64,000 bases of DNA from Flavobacterium covae (GCA_019565575.1 CP067379.1:1302001-1366000); one strand, 5' to 3'; shown: positions 11,372 through 21,035, counted from the stretch's first letter. Numbers and translations: made by a program. The notes: generated from the letters alone by a model not told the origin.

Positions 11372-12037
11372 TTAATTACTAGAATAAATAAAAACCCTGG
11401 CTGTAGTACCACTAATATTATGCTCAATCCGATAACCTGCACCACTTGGAGCGTCGGCTTTTATATTTATTCGTAAGGTATAGGTGCCAGGTGTGGTAAC
11501 TGTAATATTTCCTGATAAGTTGGAGTAATGAGTTTCCTTCAAACGATTTCCTCCACTAAAAAAAACAGTTTCATGTGCAATTGTATTGTCACTCCCAGTA
11601 TTTAAAATACATTCATAGGTTAGAACTCTAGTAGAAGCATGATAAGCAGGTGGGTTGCTTGTAATGGTGTTATCACAAAGACGATAAGGAATTAAACAAC
11701 TGATTTGTAATACCTGATTAGCCACACTTGTAGTTACAGTAGCACTATACAAAGTGTTAGTAGTTTGTGTATCGCTTGTTATATTCGTATCCAAAGTAAA
11801 AGAAGGTTCTAAAGAAGTGAATAATTTAGATGGTCTGTCTGCTTTTGCCAGATTTCCTAGTGCATCTGCTACGACAAAATAAGGATAGGTAGTGCTGTTA
11901 GAACCATCATTTAAAGTTCTAATCCTCGTCGTTCCATTAACATCTAAAGTTGCTGTTGGTGTGTCTGTTCCAATTCCAACTTGTGCTATCGAAAAATTAG
12001 AAACCAAAATAATAATTGTTTTTATAATATTTTTCAT
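11372..12037 (-). CDS. Secreted protein with GIGTxTPTATLDVNG motif, tandem paralogue A
   Basis: A 221-residue exported protein. After a signal peptide ending near FSIAQ comes VGIGTDTPTATLDVNG, a motif widespread in Bacteroidetes surface proteins and resembling the head of phage-tail-fibre repeats. The rest is rich in Thr, Ser and Asn with predicted beta strands (TPGTYTLRINIKADAPSG). It converges on recO with six bases between the stops, and lies five bases downstream of its paralogue. Both end in a similar jelly-roll-like segment. Function unknown; adhesion or display on the cell surface is only inferred. Confidence 0.6.
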   Translation of the reverse strand: MKNIIKTIIILVSNFSIAQVGIGTDTPTATLDVNGTTRIRTLNDGSNSTTYPYFVVADALGNLAKADRPSKLFTSLEPSFTLDTNITSDTQTTNTLYSATVTTSVANQVLQISCLIPYRLCDNTITSNPPAYHASTRVLTYECILNTGSDNTIAHETVFFSGGNRLKETHYSNLSGNITVTTPGTYTLRINIKADAPSGAGYRIEHNISGTTARVFIYSSN

Positions 12038-12042
12038 GTCTC

Positions 12043-12753
12043 TTAATTTACTGAGGTTAGTTTTAAATAATTTGTTTTTCCCACAGTAGTAGGATTATAG
12101 TTTATTCTAAATGAAGATCCGTTAATACAATTAGTCTCTACACGAACCTTAATTGTATATGTACCCAGTGTAGGTAATGAAATCTGAGAACTCAAATTAG
12201 TACCATAAATTCCAGTTTCTTTGAAACTTCCACTTAGATATTGAGTTTTTGCTGCAATTAATTTATTGATATAAGAGCCCCCATTTAGGTAAATAAAAGT
12301 CTTTACAACACGAGTATCCGCGCTAAAAATTAAAGGTGTTCCGTTGTGCCCAGGTGGAGTAGTTGATGCAAACGCAGATATTCTAAAAGGAAGGTCTAAA
12401 TTAACGTCAACAACCTGATTGGGTTTTATAGTAGTAAAATTTTGTGTAATCATATCAAAACCTGCCGTACTTGTCGTATTCCAATAATATACCGCTAAAG
12501 TAGATAAAACATCTAAAAAAACATGCCCGTCAGTATAGGCTCCTCCATCCGTTAGTACCGTATTGGAGCTATTAGTTACCAATGTTTTTGAATAAGTATT
12601 CGCATTATTTCCATCAGGTAAGTTCTCTATTCTTAGATCACCATTAATATCTAACGTTTCGGTAGGAGTTGTGGTGTTAATCCCAACGTTTGATTGAGCG
12701 TAGGAAATGATTGTGCACAACCAAAGAAAAAAGGGCATATTTTTTTTCATCAT
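12043..12753 (-). CDS. Secreted protein with GINTTTPTETLDING motif, tandem paralogue B
   Basis: A 236-residue exported protein with the same plan as its neighbour at 11372: signal peptide ending YAQS, then VGINTTTPTETLDING, then a beta-rich Thr/Asn region ending in TLGTYTIKVRVETNCINGSS. The two share order and motif but have diverged strongly in the middle, so the duplication is old. They are five bases apart on the same strand and probably form one transcript. Function unknown. Confidence 0.6.
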   Translation of the reverse strand: MMKKNMPFFLWLCTIISYAQSNVGINTTTPTETLDINGDLRIENLPDGNNANTYSKTLVTNSSNTVLTDGGAYTDGHVFLDVLSTLAVYYWNTTSTAGFDMITQNFTTIKPNQVVDVNLDLPFRISAFASTTPPGHNGTPLIFSADTRVVKTFIYLNGGSYINKLIAAKTQYLSGSFKETGIYGTNLSSQISLPTLGTYTIKVRVETNCINGSSFRINYNPTTVGKTNYLKLTSVN

Positions 12754-12910
12754 TTAGGAGCTCATTAAGGATGAACGTAAAAATACATTTTTTTTTAATT
12801 TTTTAGACTAATAATTATTTTGTTTGTTGTATTAAATATGTCTTTTTTTTTTTGCTATTGATTTATAAATCATTACATTCGCCGATTGATTTTTAATAGA
12901 ATATAACGAT

Positions 12911-15900
12911 ATGAATTTCAACGAATACAAAGGACTTAACTTGCCAACAGTGGCCTCTGAAGTACTTGATTTTTGGAAAAAAAACAATGTCTTTGAACAA
13001 TCGGTAACTTCACGTGACGGAGCTACCCCGTATGTGTTTTTTGAAGGACCTCCTTCAGCAAACGGTTTACCGGGTATTCACCACGTAATGGCACGTGCGA
13101 TTAAGGATATTTTCTGTCGTTATAAAACGCAAAAAGGGTTCCAAGTAAAGCGTAAAGCGGGTTGGGATACGCACGGACTTCCTGTAGAATTAGGGACCGA
13201 AAAAGAATTAGGTATTACCAAAGAAGATATTGGAAAAACCATTACGGTAACTGAATACAACGAAGCATGTAAACGTACCGTGATGCGTTATACCGATGTT
13301 TGGAATGACCTTACCGAAAAAATGGGGTATTGGGTAGATATGGAAGACCCGTATGTAACCTATAAATCCAAATACATGGAATCAGTTTGGTGGTTGCTAA
13401 AACAAATCTATACTAAAGATTTATTATACAAAGGCTACACGATTCAGCCGTATTCACCAAAAGCAGGAACAGGATTATCTTCCCACGAAGTAAACCAACC
13501 GGGTTCGTACCGTGATGTAACTGATACTACGATAGTAGCGCAATTCAAGAGCCTCACCCCAGCCCTCTCCGAAGGAGAGGGAGCCAACAGTGTGGCTAAA
13601 GCGTTTCGCATCTCTCCTCCTTCGGGGGAGTTGGAGGGGGCCTTCTTCCTAGCTTGGACGACTACGCCTTGGACGTTACCAAGTAATACTGCTCTTACCG
13701 TTGGTCCTAAAATTGATTATGTTTTAGTAAAAACCTTCAATCAATACACGTTTGAACCAGTTAATGTGATATTAGCTAAAAACTTGGTTTCAAAACAATT
13801 TGATAAAAAATATAAGTCGGTAGAAACTAATGATGAATTTAAAGCATTAGAAGACAAGTTTCTACATGTTCCCCCTTCGGGGGCTAGGGGACTAATCCCT
13901 TACCAAATTTTAGCGGAATGTAAAGGTACAGATTTAGTTGGAATCAAATACGAACAATTATTGCCTTGGGCATTACCATACCAAACGCCTGAAAACGCGT
14001 TCAGAGTAATTGCAGGTGATTTCGTTACTACCGAAGATGGTACAGGTATCGTGCATACGGCACCTACCTTTGGTGCGGATGATGCTAAAGTAGCAAAAGA
14101 AGCAACTCCTGAAGTACCACCGATGTTGGTGTTAGACGAAAACGGAAATCCAGTTCCTTTAGTGGATTTACAAGGTAAATTTGTAGCACAATTAGGAGAA
14201 TTTGGTGGTAAATACGTTAAAAATGAATATTACAACGAAGGCGAAGCCCCTGAAAAATCCGTAGATGTAGAAATCGCAATTTTATTAAAGGAGCAAAACA
14301 AAGCCTTCAAAGTAGAAAAATATGTGCACAGTTACCCACATTGTTGGAGAACAGATAAACCCATTTTATACTATCCATTAGACTCTTGGTTTATCAAAGT
14401 AACGGAGGTGAAAGAAAGAATGTTTGACTTAAACGAAACCATCAACTGGAAGCCAAAAGCTACGGGTGAAGGACGTTTTGGAAATTGGTTAAAAAATGCT
14501 AACGACTGGAATCTTTCACGTTCGCGTTATTGGGGAATTCCATTGCCTATCTGGAGAACGGAAGACAAAACAGAGGAAATCTGCATAGGCTCAGTGGAAG
14601 AGTTGTTCAATGAAATTGAAAAAGCAGTATCAGCTGGCGTAATGACCGAAAATCCATATAAAGGTTTTCAAATAGGAAATATGGAAGAAACCAATTACGA
14701 CTTAGTTGACTTACATAAAAATGTAGTAGATACTATCGTTTTAGTTTCTCCATCTGGTAAACCAATGAATCGTGAAACAGATTTAATTGATGTATGGTTT
14801 GATTCAGGTGCAATGCCTTATGCACAATGGCATTATCCATTTGAAAACAAAGAATTGATAGACGGAAACCAATCCTTCCCCGCTGATTTTATTGCAGAAG
14901 GAGTTGACCAAACACGTGGATGGTTCTATACGTTACATGCTATCGGAACTTTGGTTTTTGATAAAGTAGCTTATAAAAATGTAGTTTCTAACGGATTGGT
15001 ATTAGACAAAAACGGACAAAAAATGTCGAAACGTCTAGGAAATGCCGTAGACCCATTTGAAACTTTAAAAGAATATGGTCCTGATGCGACGCGTTGGTAT
15101 ATGATTTCCAATGCAAATCCTTGGGATAACCTGAAATTTGATATTGAAGGAGTAGCAGAAGTACGTCGTAAGTTTTTCGGAACATTATACAATACCTATT
15201 CATTCTTTGCGTTATATGCTAACATTGATGGATTTGCTTACAAAGAAACAGAAATACCTTTGGAAGAAAGACCAGAAATTGATCGTTGGATTTTATCGGA
15301 ATTGCATACGCTAGTTCAAACGGTTGATGAAGCTTATGCAGATTACGAACCAACGAAAGCGGCTCGTGTGATTTCTGATTTTGTTCAGGAAAATTTAAGT
15401 AACTGGTATGTACGTTTATGTCGTCGTAGATTCTGGAAAGGTGATTACGGAACAGATAAAATCGCGGCGTACCAAACTTTATATACTTGTTTAGAAACAG
15501 TAGCTAAATTAGCAGCGCCTATTGCACCGTTCTTTATGGATCGCTTGTATAAAGATTTAAATGCAGCGACTCAAAAGAAACTTTTGATAGCGTACACCTT
15601 GCTAACTTCCCAGTTTACCTTGAAAACTGTGTTGATAAATCGCTAGAAAGCAAGATGTTGAAAGCGCAAACCGTTTCTTCTTTAGTATTGTCTTTACGTA
15701 AAAAGAAATGATAAAAGTACGTCAGCCGCTTCAAAAAGTAATGATACCTGTGTTAGACGAAGTACAACGTACAGAAATCGAAGCAGTGTCTGATTTGATT
15801 AAGGCAGAAGTAAATGTAAAAGAAATTGAATTACTTGATGATGCTTCCAGGTATTTTAGTAAAGCAAATCAAGCCTAATTTTAAAGCATTAGGACCTCGT

Positions 15901-16377
15901 TTTGGAAAAGATATGGGGGCAGTTGCAAAAGAAATTCAAGGTTTTTCACAAGAACAAATTGCAGAAATTGAAAGAAAAGGAGAAATAAACGTTGCTGTTT
16001 CTGGAAATACTACTACTTTGACAATTCAAGATGTAGAAATTACATCTCAAGATATTGAAGGTTGGTTGGTAGCAAATGCAGGAGGAATTACAGTTGCTTT
16101 AGATATCACTATTTCAGATGAATTAAAAAAAGAAGGAATTGCGCGTGAATTGGTTAATCGTATTCAAAATATTCGTAAAGATTCTGGCTTTGAAGTAACC
16201 GATAAAATTAAAGTTACAATGATGACTCAAAATGAAATAGAACGTGCTGTAACAGATAATTTAGAATACATTCAAACAGAAACCTTAACAGAACAATTGA
16301 TCTTTGCTGAAAATATAGAAAACGGCACAGAAATTGAATTTGATAATCTCAAAACAAAAATTTATATAACAAAATAA
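12911..16377 (+). CDS. ileS: Isoleucyl-tRNA synthetase, three frameshifts and palindromic insertions
   Basis: Class I aminoacyl-tRNA synthetase charging tRNA-Ile. The HIGH-type signature is in SANGLPGIHHVMAR (about residue 50) and the KMSKS loop in NGQKMSKRLGN (about residue 703). The frame breaks at a four-A run (15573-15576, five expected), a five-A run (15700-15704, six expected) and CTTCCAG at 15844-15850 (CTTCAG expected, restoring DDASGILVKQ). Corrected length is 1155 residues. Two GC-rich palindromes are inserted in frame, in the N-terminal and editing-domain region (13551-13642 and 13871-13890), and are translated. An essential gene, so the breaks are probably sequencing errors. Confidence 0.95.
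13551..13642. repeat. GC-rich palindromic element inserted in frame in ileS (copy 1, composite)
   Basis: Two hairpins, CCCTCTCC-GAA-GGAGAGGG (13563-13581) and CTCCTCC-TTC-GGGGGAG (13614-13630, one G-T pair), are roughly inverted copies of each other around a spacer of about 25 bases. The stretch is far richer in GC than the AT-rich gene around it. It is translated as SLTPALSEGEGANSV and following residues, just before FFLAWTTTPWTLPSN, and keeps the frame. Short palindromes with this CTTCGGGG/CCCCGAAG core are widespread in bacterial genomes. Confidence 0.75.
13871..13890. repeat. GC-rich palindrome inserted in frame in ileS (copy 2)
   Basis: CCCCC-TTC-GGGGG (13871-13883) followed by CTAGGGG. 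It shares the CCTTCGGGGG core with the right half of the element at 13551-13642 and is translated as VPPSGARGLIPYQ within the same gene. Confidence 0.7.
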
Positions 16378-16433
16378 ACAACGTTTATAAAAAACAAACT
16401 AAACTAGATATTAACCAAAAAACGCATTAAATT

Positions 16434-16814
16434 ATGGTGGAAGAACAAATTAGATATTCGGATTCAGATTTAGCGGAATTTAAGGAGTTAATCCAGACTA
16501 AATTAGAAAAGGCCAAAGCTGACCTAGAACTTATAAAAAGTGCTTATTTAAATGATTTGAATAATGGTACTGATGATACCTCTCCTACATTCAAAGCATT
16601 TGAAGAAGGAAGCGAAACTATGAGTAAAGAAGCTAACTCCCAACTGGCTACCCGTCAAGAAAAATTCATACGAGATTTGAAAAATGCCTTAATTCGCATT
16701 GAAAATAAAACCTATGGAATTTGTAAAGTAACGGGTAAATTAATTGCAAAAGAACGCTTAAAATTAGTTCCACATGCTACGATGAGTATCGAAGCTAAAA
16801 ATTCGCAAAAATAA
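16434..16814 (+). CDS. TraR/DksA-family protein with a degenerate zinc finger
   Basis: A 126-residue protein: an N-terminal helical hairpin (residues 1-90, Lys/Glu/Leu-rich) and a C-terminal segment NKTYGICKVTGKLIAKERL matching the DksA/TraR C4 finger region. Only the first cysteine remains, so zinc binding by the classical four cysteines is impossible. This form is common in Flavobacteriia. DksA-type proteins insert a coiled coil into the RNA polymerase secondary channel; a similar role here is inferred. It lies between ileS and lspA, with a terminator before lspA. Confidence 0.8.
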   Translation: MVEEQIRYSDSDLAEFKELIQTKLEKAKADLELIKSAYLNDLNNGTDDTSPTFKAFEEGSETMSKEANSQLATRQEKFIRDLKNALIRIENKTYGICKVTGKLIAKERLKLVPHATMSIEAKNSQK

Positions 16815-16833
16815 AATAGAGAAAACAATTTGC

Positions 16834-16863
16834 AAAACGCTCTTGAAAAAGGAGCGTTTTTTA
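16834..16863 (+). terminator. Terminator after the DksA-like gene
   Basis: Nine-base stem AAAACGCTC / GAGCGTTTT with a nine-base loop and T run. Confidence 0.8.
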
Positions 16864-16902
16864 TCTTATTTAAGTTTCCTTAAATTATATTACAATATTC
16901 CT

Positions 16903-16910
16903 TATTTTTG
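16903..16910 (+). promoter_or_regulatory. -7 box for lspA
   Basis: TATTTTTG followed by C, matching TAnnTTTG, 18 bases before the ATG at 16929. Its TTG (16908) is in frame with lspA but is promoter, not start codon. Confidence 0.5.
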
Positions 16911-16928
16911 CTCATCAAAAATTTAAAA

Positions 16929-17522
16929 ATGAATCTAAAAAAAGCCTATTTAATAGTTTTCCTAGTTTTATTAATAGATCAAATATCAAAAATATATGTA
17001 AAAACAAACTTCATGTTGCATGAAGAAGTTGTTATAGCTAAATGGTTTAAATTCCTTTTTGTAGAAAATGAAGGAATGGCGTGGGGGGTTGAGCTACCTG
17101 GTATCTATGGTAAATTAATTCTTACAACTTTTAGGATTTTTGCAGTATTTGGAATTGGTTATTGGTTGTGGCAGTCTGTAAAAGAAAAAGCGTCTAGTTT
17201 ATTAATTGTAGCCATTTCGCTAATTTTAGCAGGTGCTTTTGGTAATATATTAGACTCTGTTTTTTATGGTGTTATTTTTGATCATAGTGAAGGACAATTG
17301 GCAACAACTTTTTCAGATAAGCCTTATGGAACTTGGTTGTATGGGAAAGTTGTTGATATGTTTTATTTTCCTATTTGGCAAGGTGAATTACCATCATGGT
17401 TGCCTGTTTTTGGAGGTAAGTACTTCACCTTTTTCAATGCGATCTTTAATGTAGCAGATATTGCGATCTCTACTGGAGTAGGTATATTGATTGTTTTTAA
17501 CAAAAAAGTATTTGGAAAATAA
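16929..17522 (+). CDS. lspA: Lipoprotein signal peptidase (signal peptidase II)
   Basis: Cleaves the signal peptide of prolipoproteins in the inner membrane after lipid attachment to cysteine. The protein has 197 residues with four hydrophobic segments. The catalytic aspartates are in GNILDSVFYG and FNVADIAIS, the standard pair. The segment between them is longer than in proteobacterial enzymes, as is usual in Bacteroidetes. The start is the ATG at 16929 (MNLKKAYLIVF); the upstream in-frame TTG lies in the -7 box. Confidence 0.93.
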   Translation: MNLKKAYLIVFLVLLIDQISKIYVKTNFMLHEEVVIAKWFKFLFVENEGMAWGVELPGIYGKLILTTFRIFAVFGIGYWLWQSVKEKASSLLIVAISLILAGAFGNILDSVFYGVIFDHSEGQLATTFSDKPYGTWLYGKVVDMFYFPIWQGELPSWLPVFGGKYFTFFNAIFNVADIAISTGVGILIVFNKKVFGK

Positions 17523-17547
17523 TAATATCTTAAAAATTTTATTACTG

Positions 17548-17568
17548 GCTCCTTATGGGGCTTTTTTT
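17548..17568 (+). terminator. Weak terminator after lspA
   Basis: Short stem GCTCC / GGGGC (one G-T pair) with a TTAT loop and seven T. Confidence 0.55.
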
Positions 17569-17640
17569 ATATAAGCATATTGGCTACCAGTTGAAAACTT
17601 TATAAAAAAGTTGAACGGACTATTTCTCATTCCGGATTAG

Positions 17641-17677
17641 AAATTAAAGAATAATATTAAGTTTTAGCATCAACTCA
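17641..17677. repeat. Left 37-bp direct repeat flanking the insertion sequence
   Basis: Identical in all 37 positions to 19356-19392 on the other side of the element, so it is the target duplication made on insertion. It begins AAATTAAAGAATAATATTAA and ends CATCAACTCA. Confidence 0.9.
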
Positions 17678-19355
17678 CCTGTTTTGTGCGGGTATTGAAA
17701 AAAAAGTCGAAAAAATCCCGTGAAGCCCTTTAAATCCTAGCGTGTGTTTTTTGCTTTGGGTGCCTCGCTTTATTTTTAAGGCTATTTTTAGTACTTTCGG
17801 ATTATGTTTATCCGTAGAAAAAGGAATGCATCAGGAAGTATAAGCATTCAAATCATTCAAAAAATAGCAGGTAAGAACAAAGTTTTGCGAACCATTGGTT
17901 CATCAAATGATTTGATAGAAATAGAATTCTTGATTCAAAAAGGAAGAAAAGAATTAAATGAACTTCAAAAGTCATCAGAATTACCTTTTTCTGCAAAAGA
18001 AGAAATGGAATTTGTAAATAGCTTTGTCGATTTTATTGATTCCGTAAAATTAGTAGGTCCCGAACTTTTGTTAGGAAAACTTTTTGACGAAATTGGTTTT
18101 AATCAAATAGATGATGAATTGTTTCGTCATTTAGTTATAACCCGATTGGTTTACCCCGTAAGCAAACTCAAAACCACGGATTATTTATACAAATACAAGG
18201 GTATAAAAATTAGTGTTTATAGTATTTACAGATATTTAGACAAGCTTCATAAGAAACAATTAGATAAGGTAAGAGAAATAAGTTTAAACCATACTCTAAA
18301 CTTATTTGGAGGAAAAATCGCTGTGGTTTTTTACGATGTGACAACACTCTATTTTGAAGCAAAACAAGAAGATGAATTCAGAAAGACTGGATTTAGCAAA
18401 GACGGAAAGCACCAAAACCCACAGATTGTTTTAGGATTATTGGTCAGTGAAAATGGTTATCCTTTAGATTATGATGTTTTTGAAGGTAATAAGTATGAAG
18501 GCGACACTTTGATTCCAATAATTGAACATTTTCAAACAAAACATCAACCAGAACAGCTTATCGTTGTTGCTGATGCAGGATTGTTATCAAAGAAAAATAT
18601 TGACTTATTGGTTGATAAAAAATATCAATACATACTTGGGGCTAGGATTAAAAACGAAAATGAAATGCTAAAAAGACAAATCACCCAAACTAAATTAGCT
18701 GATAATCAAAGTGTTGTTTTTGACAGAGAAGATGGTAGTAGATTGATTCTAAGCTACAAAAAAGCAAGGGCTTTGAAAGATCAAGATAATCGAAAAAGAG
18801 GTCTTGAAAGGTTAGAAAAGAAGATAAAAAACGGGAAATTAACCAAAGAAAACATCAATAACAAAGGATATAATAAATATTTAAAAATTGAAGGAGAGGC
18901 AACAATTAGCATTGATTATGAAAAACATAAGCAAGATGCAATTTGGGATGGATTAAAAGGGTATAAAACCAATACAAAGCTAACAAAAGAACAGGTTATA
19001 GAACAATATCATCAATTGTGGGCAATTGAAAAAACATTTAGAATATCCAAGTCGGATTTGGAAATACGACCAATATACCATCAATTAAAAAGAAGAATAG
19101 AAACACATATTGGCATTTCTTTTTGTGCTTGTAAAATTTACAAAGAACTCGAAAGACAACTTAAAGAAAAACAAAGTAATTTAAGCCCTGAAAAAGTAAT
19201 AGATATCTTAAAAACAATCTATCAGGTTAGCTTTGAAACGCCTTTTTCGAACAAAGTTTACACTAAATTGTTACTTAAAAATCAGGAACAAAAAGATATC
19301 ATCAATCTTTTTAATTTAGAACATTAGTCTTGGGTGCCCCATCGCACAAAACAGG
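17678..19355. mobile_element. IS1634-family insertion sequence, apparently complete
   Basis: 1678 bases. The ends are a perfect 13-base inverted repeat, CCTGTTTTGTGCG (17678-17690) and its complement (19343-19355). Outside them is a perfect 37-bp direct repeat. Inside is one long transposase gene without frame breaks. It lies between lspA and rnhA and interrupts no gene. The perfect flanking repeats imply a recent insertion. Confidence 0.93.
17804..19327 (+). CDS. IS1634-family DDE transposase
   Basis: 507-residue transposase. Family features are the N-terminal MFIRRKRNASGSISIQIIQ, the first catalytic aspartate in VVFYDVTTLYFEA, the second in VVADAGLLSKKN, and the C-terminal signature QLWAIEKTFRISKSDLEIRP with the catalytic glutamate. 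The frame is intact, unlike many housekeeping genes in this window, so the copy is likely functional. It fills most of the element between the inverted repeats. Confidence 0.93.
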   Translation: MFIRRKRNASGSISIQIIQKIAGKNKVLRTIGSSNDLIEIEFLIQKGRKELNELQKSSELPFSAKEEMEFVNSFVDFIDSVKLVGPELLLGKLFDEIGFNQIDDELFRHLVITRLVYPVSKLKTTDYLYKYKGIKISVYSIYRYLDKLHKKQLDKVREISLNHTLNLFGGKIAVVFYDVTTLYFEAKQEDEFRKTGFSKDGKHQNPQIVLGLLVSENGYPLDYDVFEGNKYEGDTLIPIIEHFQTKHQPEQLIVVADAGLLSKKNIDLLVDKKYQYILGARIKNENEMLKRQITQTKLADNQSVVFDREDGSRLILSYKKARALKDQDNRKRGLERLEKKIKNGKLTKENINNKGYNKYLKIEGEATISIDYEKHKQDAIWDGLKGYKTNTKLTKEQVIEQYHQLWAIEKTFRISKSDLEIRPIYHQLKRRIETHIGISFCACKIYKELERQLKEKQSNLSPEKVIDILKTIYQVSFETPFSNKVYTKLLLKNQEQKDIINLFNLEH

Positions 19356-19392
19356 AAATTAAAGAATAATATTAAGTTTTAGCATCAACTCA
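19356..19392. repeat. Right 37-bp direct repeat flanking the insertion sequence
   Basis: Exact copy of 17641-17677. One extra G shared with the end of the element makes the boundary uncertain by one base. Confidence 0.9.
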
Positions 19393-19800
19393 AATCTCGT
19401 GGTAAAAATTTGCTACGGATAAAAATAACTTTAGATCGTAAAAAACAGTCATTTTTCCTCAAAGCAATAAAAACTATGTCTGTGAAACAAAAATTCCGTA
19501 TATCTTGATCTTCTTTGTTTTTTGAAAAATATTTAATAAATTCTTTTAAAACCCATAGAAATATAGATTATCTCTATAAATCACAGAGATAATCTATATT
19601 GAATTTTTATCAATATTATATCTCGTTATTGCTTAAATAAATTGATTTAATAATGTGTTAAAAAAAATAATTTAATTAAGTGAGACTAAAATTAATTTAA
19701 ATAAAATAGACTAGTGCTTTCTTTTTTATTGTTTTATAATCAATTTGCTTGATATGAATGCTTTCGGACTTTTGATTAGTAATTTATGAGTTTATTAAAA
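19393..19800. other. Non-coding stretch between the IS and rnhA, with one long hairpin
   Basis: About 400 AT-rich bases with no open frame of note. The only structure I see is the 15-base-stem hairpin at 19561-19599. The rnhA gene is convergent with the IS. Confidence 0.5.
19561..19599. repeat. Perfect 15-bp inverted repeat
   Basis: ATATAGATTATCTCT and its exact complement around a nine-base loop (ATAAATCAC). It lacks a clean T run, so a terminator role is uncertain. It is symmetric and could also be a protein-binding or RNA structure. Confidence 0.7.
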
Positions 19801-20274
19801 TTATTTATCGTTTTCTTCTTCATAAAAAAGATCGACTGAAAGTGCTTTTAGTTGTGATGCCATAACAGCTAATTGATCACAACGCTCGTTTTGTGGGTGA
19901 TTATTATGTCCTTTAACCCATTGAAAATCTACCTGATGCTGACGGTAGATTTTTAAAAAACGTTGCCATAAATCTGGGTTTTTCTTTCCTTTAAAACCTG
20001 TTTTTTCCCAACCAATTACCCATTTTTTTTCTACTGCATCTACCACATATTTAGAATCCGAAATTATTAAAACTTTCATGTTAGGCTGTTTTAATTTTTC
20101 AAGTCCTACGATAGCTGCCAATAACTCCATTCGGTTATTAGTGGTTAGGCGAAACCCTTCAAAAAATTCTTTCTTATAGAGTGTTCCTACAAGTTCCATA
20201 ACTACCCCGTACCCTCCAGGACCAGGGTTTCCTTTTGCAGCTCCATCAGTATAAATATGAACTTGGTATGGCAT
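19801..20274 (-). CDS. rnhA: Ribonuclease HI
   Basis: Cuts the RNA strand of RNA-DNA hybrids. The 157-residue protein shows all four acidic catalytic residues: D10 (YTDGAAKGNPG), E50 (NNRMELLAA), D73 (SDSKYV) and D133 (NERCDQLA), with H123 in KGHNNHP. Intact frame. It lies 18 bases downstream of the purN stop on the same strand. Confidence 0.95.
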   Translation of the reverse strand: MPYQVHIYTDGAAKGNPGPGGYGVVMELVGTLYKKEFFEGFRLTTNNRMELLAAIVGLEKLKQPNMKVLIISDSKYVVDAVEKKWVIGWEKTGFKGKKNPDLWQRFLKIYRQHQVDFQWVKGHNNHPQNERCDQLAVMASQLKALSVDLFYEEENDK

Positions 20275-20292
20275 CTGTATATGTTTTATGAG

Positions 20293-20856
20293 TTAAAAAT
20301 TTAAAAGTTTTTCTATTTCAACGGAGAAATAAGTATGCTCTAATAAATGAACCGCCATGGCTATTTTTTCTGCGTTTTCGTAATTTTCTATATTTGTAGA
20401 ATATTGTGCAATAATAGCTCCTTCATCATAATGTTCATTTACATAATGAATTGTAATACCCGTTTCTTTTTCTTTATTTTTTAAAACAGCTTCGTGTACG
20501 TTCATTCCGTACATTCCTTTGCCTCCATACTTAGGTAAAAGAGCAGGATGTATATTAATAACTTGATTTGGGTAAGCATTGATAATGTTCTCGGGAAATT
20601 TTAATAAAAAGCCAGCTAATACAATTAAATCAGGCTTTAATTCTTTTAATTCTTTTAGAACAAATCCTGTGTTTAGCTCTTCTTTGGTAAAAATAGAAGT
20701 TGGGATTTTATGATTTTTAGCTCGGTCTAAGACTTTGGCTTTTGGATTGTTTGAATAAACTTGTACCACATTTATTTTAGAACTATTTTTAAAATACAAG
20801 ATGATTTTTTCAGCATTAGATCCTGAGCCAGAAGCAAATATTGCAATTTTTTTCAT
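20293..20856 (-). CDS. purN: Phosphoribosylglycinamide formyltransferase
   Basis: Transfers formyl from 10-formyl-THF to GAR in purine synthesis. The 187-residue protein begins MKKIAIFASGSGSNAE (5'-phosphate loop) and has the folate-site motif INIHPALLPKYGGKGMYG with the catalytic Asn and His, and TGITIHYVNEHYDEGAII. The frame is open 28 codons further upstream, but the conserved N-terminus sets the start at 20856. It is divergent from acpP, the arrangement usual in Flavobacteria. Confidence 0.93.
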   Translation of the reverse strand: MKKIAIFASGSGSNAEKIILYFKNSSKINVVQVYSNNPKAKVLDRAKNHKIPTSIFTKEELNTGFVLKELKELKPDLIVLAGFLLKFPENIINAYPNQVINIHPALLPKYGGKGMYGMNVHEAVLKNKEKETGITIHYVNEHYDEGAIIAQYSTNIENYENAEKIAMAVHLLEHTYFSVEIEKLLNF

Positions 20857-21035
20857 GATTTTGTAAGTGTTGTTATCGTAGTAAAAATATGCTTTCAGAA
20901 AAATAAAAGCATTTAAAAATGCAAAAAAAGAATAATTCATGAGAAATAATGAAAAACAATCTTCTTTGTAAAATTAATTTTATAATTTCGTGACTAGATT
21001 TATGAAACAAAAAAGGAGGAATTAAATTATTTTTT

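Noticed and set aside
14442..14448. CTGGAAG, a possible altered site in ileS
   Set aside because: In frame and encodes the conserved WKPK of isoleucyl-tRNA synthetase.
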